Assembly (NCBI GenBank): GCA_900770515.1
Contig: CAAHDP010000176.1
Span: 1 to 10,410 of the forward strand
DNA: 10,410 nt
Direction of reading: 5' to 3'
DNA from: an uncultured Prevotella sp.
Lineage (GTDB): Bacteria > Bacteroidota > Bacteroidia > Bacteroidales > Bacteroidaceae
Part shown: piece by piece, positions 1-5,927 of the stretch
Layout: every line of letters begins with the position of its first letter
How positions within the stretch are numbered: position 1 is the stretch's first letter
Notes under the pieces: generated by a model
What the model saw: only the letters and a program-made list of their open reading frames with translations
What the model was told of the DNA's origin: nothing
Database searches by the model: none
Program-made: the position numbers and the translations under genes

Positions 1-88
1 AAAGCGTCGTGCATTGCTCGATTACTTGTATGATCGCGACATCAATCGCTATCGTGCTATCATCAAGGCCCTCGGTCTTCGTAAGTAA
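1..88 (+). CDS. rpsO: 30S ribosomal protein S15, C-terminal end (partial)
   Basis: The window opens inside this gene, and reading from base 2 gives 28 codons and a TAA stop at 86-88. The peptide begins KRRALLDYLYDRDINRYRAI and ends LGLRK, which matches the conserved C-terminus of ribosomal protein S15 (pattern KRR-LL-YL-x-D-x-RY-x-x-I-x-x-LGLR). S15 binds 16S rRNA early in assembly of the small subunit platform. The N-terminal two thirds lie outside the window, so the start and promoter cannot be described. A strong hairpin terminator follows 33 bases after the stop. This is the only plus-strand gene seen here. Confidence 0.93.
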   Translation, partial: KRRALLDYLYDRDINRYRAIIKALGLRK

Positions 89-121
89 TCAGCGAAAGCA
101 GACACATTGCTTAACAGAATT

Positions 122-164
122 AAAAATCCCATCACTCGCAAGAGCGATGGGATTTTTCTTTTTT
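122..164 (+). terminator. Intrinsic terminator after rpsO, probably bidirectional
   Basis: A perfect 12-base stem (122-133 with 146-157, arms AAAAATCCCATC and GATGGGATTTTT) continues after one A/C mismatch into CTC/GAG closed by a GCAA tetraloop. On the plus strand it runs into TTTTTCTTTTTT. On the minus strand the A-rich left arm supplies five Ts. It sits between convergent genes and could stop transcription from both sides. Confidence 0.9.
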
Positions 165-168
165 GCCG

Positions 169-193
169 AAAAATGCTTCCTCTCATCGGAGAG
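169..193 (-). terminator. Weak hairpin near the 3' end of the ATPase gene
   Basis: A short CTCTC/GAGAG stem (180-184 with 189-193, loop ATCG) lies just past the stop of the ATPase gene and is followed on the minus strand by GGAAGCATTTTT. The stem has only five pairs, so termination is uncertain. The sequence 175-194 matches 4965-4984 at 19 of 20 bases, and there it belongs to a much stronger hairpin. Confidence 0.35.
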
Positions 194-201
194 ACTAGTG
201 C

Positions 202-1767
202 TTAAGATTCTATCTTCCATTCCAGGCTGTTCACCTCATCCTTCACCGAGAAGTTCAAGCCTATCTTCACCATCTTCTTGTCGCTCATCTTGAAAGCATC
301 GGCATAGTGTTTTGCCTCTATCTGGGCGAGAGCCTCCTCGGCACTCTTGTTGAATTTCAGCTCCATCACGTAGATGGTACCTGCAGTCTCCATCGTGATA
401 TCGATTCTGCCCTTCGCCGTACGCTGCTCCACGAGGATATCATAGTTGGTGAGCAGGGCAAACATGATGTAGAGCGTCTGCTGCCAATGCCCCTCGTAGT
501 GGGTGTTGTCGCAATAAGGCACCGTCTCCAGGAAGTCGTTCAGCAGGTAGAAGGCTGCATCCATATCCCCCTTCTTCACCAAGACCGACATCTTGGCGAT
601 GGTCGTGTTAGCCTTCGCCGACTTATCCGTCAGATAATGAGGCAAGAGGCTTCCATATAGTCCCACCCTTATCTCCTGGTTAGGCAATGCCAACAGGTAC
701 AATTTTGTAGGCTTGTCATATCCCTTGATGGTGACATACCCGCTCTGATAAAGCAAAGGTACGATGGTGGTCATCGTTTCGGTGGGGGCATCAAAGTCCT
801 TCTTGCCCACCTCTATGGCCTCGCCAAGGTCAGCTGGCAGGAAATCATACTTTCTCATCATATTGATAAGATAGGTAGGTGTGCCCGATCCGAACCAGTA
901 ATCATCCATTCTGCCATCAGCAAAGCAATTAAGCAGACTGTAAGGATTGAAGACATCAGGCGATGGCCAGCAGAAATGATAGCCATCATAATGGTCTTTC
1001 AGTTCCTGGATGGTCTCCTCCCTGCTCAGTTCCAGATGCTCGGCAAGTACGTCGATATCATCGCTCATCTGGGTCAACAGTTCCTCTTTGGTGATGCCGC
1101 AGATACCGGCATAAGGCTCGTCCATGCTCACATTCTTGATATTGTTCAGTTCGCTGAAGATGCTGAGCTGCGAGAACTTCGTGATGCCCGTCATGAAGAC
1201 GAAGCGCAGCATGGACTCGTTTCCCTTCAGAGGACTATAGAAGTTGCGCATCGTGTTGCGGAGCTCATCGAGTTTCTCCTTCTCATGCGCCACATCCAGC
1301 AGCGGTGCGTCATATTCATCAATGAGCACCACCACCTGCTTGCCCGTTTTCTGGTAAACGACATTTATCAAATCGTCAAGACGAATATTAACATCTATTT
1401 TATTGCTCTTGCAATCAAACCTTGCCTCTTGTTTCTCAATAATATCCAACAAATAACGATTCAGCTGTTCCTTCTCCATGTGCTTGCCCTTGCTCAGGTC
1501 GAAGTGCAGCACGGGATATTCGTTCCACTCCTTCTCCAGCTTCTCGATGGCAAGCTCCTCGAAGAGTTCCTTCTTGCCCTCGAAATAACTCTGAAAAGTG
1601 GAAACCAGCAGCGACTTGCCGAAACGGCGTGGTCGACTCAGGAAGAAATACTTTCCATCGGTATGTGTCATGCGATAGATGTATTCCGTCTTGTCGATAT
1701 AGAGGTTGTCCAACTTGCGGATTTCCTCAAATGTCTGAATTCCTATAGGATATAATTTTCTTGCCAT
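202..1767 (-). CDS. AAA-ATPase-like protein with C-terminal PD-(D/E)XK nuclease fold
   Basis: This 521-residue protein has the architecture of the Bacteroidota AAA-ATPase-like (DUF1703-type) family. Near the N-terminus is LYPIGIQTFEEIRK, then a P-loop variant R45-PRRFGKS-52, then a Walker B stretch at 145-153 (VVVLIDEYD), and FMTGITKFSQLSIFSELNNI, which is typical of the family. Near the C-terminus, G453-R-I-D456, E469-L-K471 and Q482-x5-Y488 make an intact PD-(D/E)XK signature. The family probably binds ATP and may cut or bind DNA, but its role is not settled. It often occurs in many copies per genome. I start at the ATG at 1767; a TTG two codons upstream is possible but unneeded. It has its own promoter and converges on rpsO. 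An AT-rich patch lies at 1370-1460. Family assignment is confident; function is not. Confidence 0.9.
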   Translation of the reverse strand: MARKLYPIGIQTFEEIRKLDNLYIDKTEYIYRMTHTDGKYFFLSRPRRFGKSLLVSTFQSYFEGKKELFEELAIEKLEKEWNEYPVLHFDLSKGKHMEKEQLNRYLLDIIEKQEARFDCKSNKIDVNIRLDDLINVVYQKTGKQVVVLIDEYDAPLLDVAHEKEKLDELRNTMRNFYSPLKGNESMLRFVFMTGITKFSQLSIFSELNNIKNVSMDEPYAGICGITKEELLTQMSDDIDVLAEHLELSREETIQELKDHYDGYHFCWPSPDVFNPYSLLNCFADGRMDDYWFGSGTPTYLINMMRKYDFLPADLGEAIEVGKKDFDAPTETMTTIVPLLYQSGYVTIKGYDKPTKLYLLALPNQEIRVGLYGSLLPHYLTDKSAKANTTIAKMSVLVKKGDMDAAFYLLNDFLETVPYCDNTHYEGHWQQTLYIMFALLTNYDILVEQRTAKGRIDITMETAGTIYVMELKFNKSAEEALAQIEAKHYADAFKMSDKKMVKIGLNFSVKDEVNSLEWKIES

Positions 1768-1791
1768 AATCAAACGCTATCTAATGAATTG

Positions 1792-1822
1792 CAAATATAC
1801 ATTAAATCCCTGAAACCGCCAA
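1792..1822 (-). promoter_or_regulatory. Bacteroidota-type promoter for the ATPase gene
   Basis: On the minus strand, TTG (1822-1820), a 20-base spacer and TATATTTG (1799-1792) match the Bacteroidota consensus TTTG-N19-21-TAnnTTTG. The -7 box ends 25 bases before the ATG at 1767, leaving a short leader. Confidence 0.72.
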
Positions 1823-1918
1823 GTATTTCTACGATTTTAACAAAAAATAAATCCCGACCCAGAGATTTCGTTAGGAATCTTTAAGTTTTTCACCAAAGGC
1901 TGCTGCAATGTGGGTTAA

Positions 1919-1958
1919 GAAAAATGAGGGTGTGTCATAAGTCCATGACACACCCTCA
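1919..1958 (-). terminator. Strong intrinsic terminator of the three-gene secreted operon
   Basis: A perfect 14-base inverted repeat (1925-1938 with 1945-1958, arm TGAGGGTGTGTCAT on the plus strand) has a 6-base loop, AAGTCC. On the minus strand it is followed by TTTTTC. It lies 19 bases after the stop of the last operon gene. Its length, perfection and sequence resemble dispersed repeat terminators, but I cannot test copy number here. Confidence 0.88.
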
Positions 1959-1977
1959 TATCACTCCAGGCGGAAGA

Positions 1978-2868
1978 TTACTGAGCTGAAATCGCCTGAT
2001 TGCGAATCTCGATGTAATAGCTGCCTGCCATATCACTGAACTCAAACTTCAGAATGCTGAACTGGGTGGCTGCATCGGATACGCCCGTAACCACAAACTT
2101 TGCCTTTACAGGAATGCCCTTCACCAGACGGATGTTGGAATACTGACCCCATGTGCCGTTGGCTACAGGCGACATGTCGCCGTTCAGACGGCATGCCTCA
2201 CCCTCGTTGTCATAGATGGTAACCGTGCCGGAAGTATCAAACTCCAAATCCTTGCCGCCCGTGTTCTTCAGCATCGCCGTGATAATCACATTGTCGCCCA
2301 AGCGCTTGCACTCCTTCAGGGTGAATGCCAACTGAGGCATGGTGCACACAATGTTGTCGGCACTGGTGTTTACCACTGCAGCAGGAGTCTTTGCGCCGAT
2401 GTTCCAGGTAAACTGCTCGGACGAGTTGTTGAACTTGCCCTTGATGACGCACGATCTGATGCTTGCCACCGAGCGCTCCACATCCTTCACTACCACCGTG
2501 AGCTTCACAGGTACCTTTGAAGGAATGTTCTTGTTGCTGTAAGTGCCCATACGCTCGCCACCCACGATAAACTCGATGGTGTGCTTGGCACTCTTGCTGT
2601 CCACCGCATAGGTGTTGTTGCTGCCGGCATCAAACCACAACGGAGCATCCTTGCCCAACTGGCTTGTGAGCACATAGTTGATGTGCACATCATTGCCGTT
2701 GCGCTTGCAGTCGGTGTACTTCAGCGTACAGTCTGGAATGGTTCCGCTGGCATCATCATCCAACAGCGTGCTTGCCACCTTGCCCAAAGTCTTGAGCCAT
2801 TTCTGTGCCTGAATCTGCTGAACGCCTACGCAGGCAAACAGCAGGATAAATACGATCAGTTTTTTCAT
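1978..2868 (-). CDS. Secreted protein of unknown function with two related beta-rich repeats
   Basis: The 296-residue product begins with a signal peptide (KK, hydrophobic core LIVFILLFACVGV, likely cleavage IQA21-Q22). A short linker with DDDASG follows. Two similar repeats then occur: residues 44-146 contain L-x-Y-x-D-C-K-R-N-G-N-D-V (49-61) and YSNKNIPSKVPVKLTVVV. Residues 179-290 contain F-x-L-K-E-C-K-R-L-G-D-N-V (182-194) and YSNIRLVKGIPVKAKFVV. The repeat offset is about 133 residues, and alternating hydrophobic strands suggest beta-sandwich domains. I do not recognise a named family. C13 does not make a good lipobox, so a soluble periplasmic or exported protein is likelier than a lipoprotein. 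It is the last gene of the caspase operon, 57 bases after the peptidase gene with no promoter seen between. Confidence 0.87.
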   Translation of the reverse strand: MKKLIVFILLFACVGVQQIQAQKWLKTLGKVASTLLDDDASGTIPDCTLKYTDCKRNGNDVHINYVLTSQLGKDAPLWFDAGSNNTYAVDSKSAKHTIEFIVGGERMGTYSNKNIPSKVPVKLTVVVKDVERSVASIRSCVIKGKFNNSSEQFTWNIGAKTPAAVVNTSADNIVCTMPQLAFTLKECKRLGDNVIITAMLKNTGGKDLEFDTSGTVTIYDNEGEACRLNGDMSPVANGTWGQYSNIRLVKGIPVKAKFVVTGVSDAATQFSILKFEFSDMAGSYYIEIRNQAISAQ

Positions 2869-2925
2869 ACGTATCTTGTTTTAAAATGAATAATGCGAAA
2901 TATCTTGTATCTAAAAATGAATCAT

Positions 2926-3921
2926 CTAAAATAGCTTGGATTGCTTCCAGGTGGAGGTCAACTCGCCCGATGCATTCACCGATGGTGTCTGACTCTTCTC
3001 GTTGACGACGATGGATTTCTGTGCCACCTGCGTCCTTACGTAGTCGAAGAGTTCGCCGAAGGTTGTATTGCCCTTGGTTTCCTGCAACTTCTTGAGCAGG
3101 AAATAGGTGAAGAGTCCGTGGCGCTTCTCCCGGTAAGGATAGGCCGTCTCGTTGCCCTGTGCCGCACTTATCACCAGCATGTTTCCCTTGGGAGCCTCAG
3201 CCTTCGACTTGATGGCCACGCCTCGGGCAGAAGCCAGCATGCCTTCGCCTCGCTTGGATCCGCTGAAGCAGGCATCCATCACCACCGTCACATTCTGGGA
3301 GCCCAGGGCATGGAGCTGGTCATAGAGCTTGCCGATGCTGTAGCCCGTGGCCAAGATGCTGCTCTTGCCGTCTACGGGCAGCAGATAGGCAGTGCCGTTG
3401 CTTTCGTCAGGCACGCCATGTCCGGCATAATAGAAGATAAACCTAGCCTCGTCGCCATAGGCCTTGGCGATGTTCTGCATCCAGCTGATTTCTGCCAGGA
3501 TATTGTTGAGCGTGGCATCCTGGCGCACGTGCACATTCTCCTGAGGGATGCCCAGCGTCTTGGTGCAATACTGGCTGAAAGCCACTCCGTCGTTGAGGGC
3601 GAACTCCACGTTCACCTCCTCCTCGTAGTTCTCGTTGGCGATGATTACGGCAAAGGTCTTCTCCTGCTTCGCCTTGGAAACGGGGATGTCGATATCCACA
3701 TCCGACCTCAGATTGCCTGCCAGTGCCTGGAGATGATTGGTTTTCCTGGCTCTGTTCATGCGGCTTCCGTCCTGGTTCACTATTTCCTGCGCACTGGTAG
3801 AATCGGTTCGCATCACCACCACGCGCCCCTTCTTGCCCACCGAGATTCTCTGAGCCTCGGCAGGCTGCGCCGCCATGCACAGCAGGGCGACAAGACTTGC
3901 GAGATATAGATAGATTTTCAT
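2926..3921 (-). CDS. Secreted caspase-like (clan CD, C14-type) cysteine peptidase
   Basis: This 331-residue protein has a signal peptide (hydrophobic IYLYLASLVALLCMAA, cleavage AEA23-Q24), a basic pro-region (about 25-85) and a caspase fold (about 88-300). FAVIIANENYE (90-100) is the first strand; the catalytic His is H168 in FIFYYAGHG and the catalytic Cys is C218 in VTVVMDACFSGS. ISAAQGNETAY (251-261) and HGLFTYFLLKKL (268-279) complete the fold. D216, two residues before the Cys, corresponds to the acidic S1 residue of metacaspases (D-x-C-x-S-G), suggesting cleavage after Arg or Lys. That specificity is an inference. I chose the ATG at 3921 because it gives a clean signal peptide; an in-frame TTG at 3942 would overlap the upstream gene's last codons. 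The gene is 14 bases downstream of the DUF4468 gene, so the two are surely co-transcribed. Substrate unknown. Confidence 0.93.
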   Translation of the reverse strand: MKIYLYLASLVALLCMAAQPAEAQRISVGKKGRVVVMRTDSTSAQEIVNQDGSRMNRARKTNHLQALAGNLRSDVDIDIPVSKAKQEKTFAVIIANENYEEEVNVEFALNDGVAFSQYCTKTLGIPQENVHVRQDATLNNILAEISWMQNIAKAYGDEARFIFYYAGHGVPDESNGTAYLLPVDGKSSILATGYSIGKLYDQLHALGSQNVTVVMDACFSGSKRGEGMLASARGVAIKSKAEAPKGNMLVISAAQGNETAYPYREKRHGLFTYFLLKKLQETKGNTTFGELFDYVRTQVAQKSIVVNEKSQTPSVNASGELTSTWKQSKLF

Positions 3922-3935
3922 AAGCTTCCTGTTAT

Positions 3936-4667
3936 TTACCAATTATCATCAAAGCCTTCAGAAGAATCGGCGAGCAGAGCTTCCTTCATCACGTCGATGA
4001 TGGAGTTCTGGAAGGCAGAAGCCATCACGAAAGCCTTGCTGGATGCCTTCTTGTGCTTGTCTTTCTGCACATAAGGATAGCACATGTTGATGTCCCATTC
4101 CTCGTCGGTGCCCTTGGTTTGCTCGGAGCTTTCCTCGGCTTCTTCGCCTGTGGCTACAGATGCCAGGGTGCTGGCTATGGCACTGGTCCATCCTCCGCCG
4201 GCGGTAACGGTAACCAGATAGGAACCCATATATACGCTGATGCGTGCCTTTTCTTCCTTTACGTCTACTCGGATGTAAGGGGCGATGTCTACCTGATAAT
4301 GGTTCATTCCGGCATTCTGAATGGCCACTTTCTCGATGTAGGCACATGCCACGATGAGTCCTTCTTCCTTGTTTTCCTCCTGTATCACGCCGTGGGTATC
4401 CTTGCTCTTGAAGGCTTTCTTAAACCAGGCCATCGCCTTACCGTAGATCTGGTCTTTCGTCTGTCCGGCGCAATCAATCACTTCCTGGTAGTTGAGTCGG
4501 TTCTTGTTGTCGAGAGCCACCTCCTGATGCAGGTTGTCAGCCGCCTTGGTCCAGTTGTCGCCATATTTATCCTTGGCGTATTTCTCAAGTTGGTCGGCGC
4601 TGAATGTCTGTGCGCTGGCAGTGAGTGCGAGTGCAAAGAGGATGATTGCTGTGAATATTTTCTTCAT
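3936..4667 (-). CDS. Secreted DUF4468-type protein, first gene of the caspase operon
   Basis: This 243-residue protein has a signal peptide (MKKIFTAIILFALALT, cleavage ASA19-Q20). Residues 21-50 form a charged helix with EKYAKDKYGDNWTKAADNL. Residues 59-150 fit the DUF4468 (TBP-like fold) domain: LNYQEVIDCAGQTKDQIYGKA, then W81-F-K-K-A-F, a K-E-E-G segment and ISVYMGSYLVTV. This domain is known from Bacteroidota envelope proteins but has no established function. A Gly/Ala stretch (GGGWTSAIASTLAS) and an acidic linker (EEAEESSEQTKGTDEE) follow, with a helical tail holding FVMASAFQNSIIDVMKEALL. The gene has a near-perfect promoter 77 bases upstream. The domain call is by motif recognition, without a search. 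Confidence 0.85.
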   Translation of the reverse strand: MKKIFTAIILFALALTASAQTFSADQLEKYAKDKYGDNWTKAADNLHQEVALDNKNRLNYQEVIDCAGQTKDQIYGKAMAWFKKAFKSKDTHGVIQEENKEEGLIVACAYIEKVAIQNAGMNHYQVDIAPYIRVDVKEEKARISVYMGSYLVTVTAGGGWTSAIASTLASVATGEEAEESSEQTKGTDEEWDINMCYPYVQKDKHKKASSKAFVMASAFQNSIIDVMKEALLADSSEGFDDNW

Positions 4668-4743
4668 TTTCTTTATTATTTATAAGATGATTATTTTTTG
4701 TTCATGTTAAGTTCTCTATGAGTTCTTATGAAGTTCTCTACTG

Positions 4744-4774
4744 CAAAATTAAGAAATAATCTCGATTTTTCAAA
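4744..4774 (-). promoter_or_regulatory. Bacteroidota-type promoter for the caspase operon
   Basis: On the minus strand, TTTG (4774-4771), exactly 19 bases and TAATTTTG (4751-4744) match the Bacteroidota consensus completely. Transcription should start near 4737, giving a leader of about 70 bases before the ATG at 4667. It is the best promoter match in the window. Confidence 0.85.
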
Positions 4775-4789
4775 GCTCTTAGCATTCAT

Positions 4790-4836
4790 TTTTACCATTT
4801 GGTGCTTTTTTACGCTATTTTTTTACCATTTGACGC
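4790..4836 (-). promoter_or_regulatory. Direct repeats ACCATTTG(G/A)(T/C)GC, candidate activator site
   Basis: On the plus strand, T-rich ACCATTTGGTGC (4794-4805) and ACCATTTGACGC (4825-4836) are direct repeats 31 bases apart, about three helical turns, so they face the same side of the DNA. They lie some 60 and 90 bases upstream of the predicted start of the caspase operon, a usual place for an activator. Direct repeats of this kind suit LytTR-type regulators, though their usual spacing is nearer two turns. The regulator is a guess; the repeats are plain. Confidence 0.55.
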
Positions 4837-4844
4837 ATGGTCGT

Positions 4845-4904
4845 AACTGAAATGAAGTTTTTTCAGCGGATTTATCAGCCATTTCAATTTCAGTTATTTC
4901 AGTT
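4845..4904. repeat. Abutting 9-base tandem repeat with a distant inverted copy
   Basis: ATTTCAGTT occurs twice without a gap (4887-4895 and 4896-4904), and its exact reverse complement AACTGAAAT lies at 4845-4853. ATTTCA also occurs at 4881-4886. The inverted copy could pair with either tandem copy. It lies upstream of the direct repeats. Together with the promoter and terminator described separately, this is all I see in the 305-base gap 4668-4972. Confidence 0.5.
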
Positions 4905-4954
4905 TTCAGGGAGCCATCATGGGGTACTTATAAAATGAGAAATATGGTATGGGT

Positions 4955-4991
4955 AAACAAAAAAGCTTCCTCTCAACGGAGAGAAGGCTTT
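4955..4991 (-). terminator. Intrinsic terminator overlapping the 3' end of the surface-protein remnant
   Basis: A 13-base stem (4962-4974 with 4979-4991) has one mismatch, one G-T pair and a 4-base loop. On the minus strand it reads AAAGCCTTCTCTC, loop CGTT, GAGAGGAAGCTTT, then TTTG. The stop codon of the remnant gene (TGA, 4975-4973) lies across the loop edge, so the terminator is partly coding. Confidence 0.8.
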
Positions 4992-5887
4992 CTTGTTATT
5001 GTAGCATGCGTATCCATCACGGATACTTTGATGATATATATACCTTGTGAAGAGGAAGAGGAAGAAGAAGACAAAGAGGAAACCGGGATGCTGACAGATG
5101 CTGCACCTTCAGCCTTTCTCGATGCCACCAGTCTTCCATCAAGGGTATAAACCTCCACCTTATTTAATAGAGGAGCCCCAATCTTGGATACGACAATCAA
5201 TCCCCGGGCTGGAGAATAGATTTTCACGCTCTTCTCTCCCACCTCAGCATCTTCGATGCCCGTGGCATTGCGCGTCTGGGTAAGGAAGTATCTGCCGTGC
5301 TCGTTTGCCTGCACCTTCACTTCCTCGCCATCCTTTATCTCCTGATACTTCCGGGTGGCAGCATCATAGAGATAGAGAGGAGAAGAGAGGGAACCTGCTC
5401 CTTGAACATTTAAGCTCATCAGCTCAGACTTCTTAGCCACAACACCCAGCGGAACATAGTAGATTTCCGGCAGCGAGTTTACCATGACAGCCCGCGATGA
5501 AGCCACCGTATAAACAGCAGGTACATCCGACAACAAGTCATCTCCGAGCAATTCGGTATCCTCCCTACCATCGAACTCTTGCGACGCATCAGCATTCAAT
5601 ATCAGATACGAAGAGCTCGCAGTCCCCTTACCTACCTGCAATCTGATTCTGCTATTCTGCTCCTCACCCGCAATATCAACACCCTTGGTCACATCCTTAT
5701 CCACCGTCATGTTTGTATCAAAGTGGATGGTAGGCTGAGCGGTTTCCGACTTGATGAAGAAAGCCTGCATAGGCGGTATTCTTCCATCCGTCTCACCATC
5801 CAATATAATTGTATTGAATCCATTGGCCTCATTGTCATTCACAACCCAATAAGACACATTGTCTTCTCCAAGAGCCGGATTGCCCAT
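4973..5887 (-). CDS. C-terminal part of a surface protein with T9SS-like sorting domain, probably 5'-truncated
   Basis: The readable product from the ATG at 5887 is 304 residues with no signal peptide. It begins MGNPALGEDNVSYW, resembling the internal F-x-GNP...YW region of large Bacteroidota surface proteins, and IPPMQAFFIKS also belongs to that region. The open frame runs upstream past the ATG (QLSYTF) to a TAG at 5908-5906, 20 bases from folK. The N-terminal part therefore seems lost. Residues 223-304 resemble a type IX secretion C-terminal domain: KVEVYTLDGRLVASRKAEG, then a serine tract (270-280, SSLSSSSSSSS) and GIYIIKV. That domain normally directs export through the T9SS and surface attachment, but without a signal peptide this product cannot enter that route. 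I expect a pseudogene. Read-through from the folK operon may still transcribe it. Confidence 0.7.
   Translation of the reverse strand: MGNPALGEDNVSYWVVNDNEANGFNTIILDGETDGRIPPMQAFFIKSETAQPTIHFDTNMTVDKDVTKGVDIAGEEQNSRIRLQVGKGTASSSYLILNADASQEFDGREDTELLGDDLLSDVPAVYTVASSRAVMVNSLPEIYYVPLGVVAKKSELMSLNVQGAGSLSSPLYLYDAATRKYQEIKDGEEVKVQANEHGRYFLTQTRNATGIEDAEVGEKSVKIYSPARGLIVVSKIGAPLLNKVEVYTLDGRLVASRKAEGAASVSIPVSSLSSSSSSSSQGIYIIKVSVMDTHATITRKPSLR
5049..5071. repeat. GAAGAG/GAA microsatellite encoding a serine tract
   Basis: A purine-only run of GAAGAG and GAA units on the plus strand encodes S273-S280 of the surface-protein remnant on the minus strand. Units are 3 or 6 bases, so slippage would change the length of the serine tract without shifting the frame. 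Confidence 0.75.
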
Positions 5888-5927
5888 GAAAGTATATGAT
5901 AACTGCTAAACAATTGCATAAACTTTT

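Noticed and set aside
1765..1773. TTG start two codons upstream of the ATPase ATG
   Set aside because: The ATG at 1767 starts the conserved MARKLYPIGIQ opening and is the better codon.
1861..1882. Hairpin AGAGATTTC/GGAATCTTT with a GTTA loop
   Set aside because: It has two G-T pairs, no plus-strand gene to terminate and no T-run after it on the minus strand; probably chance in A/T-rich DNA.
3870..3890. Possible lipobox around C15 of the caspase-like protein (ALLC)
   Set aside because: Leu directly before Cys is unsuitable for a lipobox, and a good signal peptidase I site (AEA-Q) follows.
2941..3909. Long open frame on the plus strand, antisense to the caspase gene
   Set aside because: It is a mirror of the real gene in a G/C-moderate region, lacks recognisable motifs and has no promoter; the minus-strand frame has a signal peptide and a catalytic dyad.
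3919..3942. TTG start for the caspase gene at 3942
   Set aside because: It would put seven polar residues before the signal peptide and overlap the end of the upstream gene; the ATG at 3921 is a normal start.
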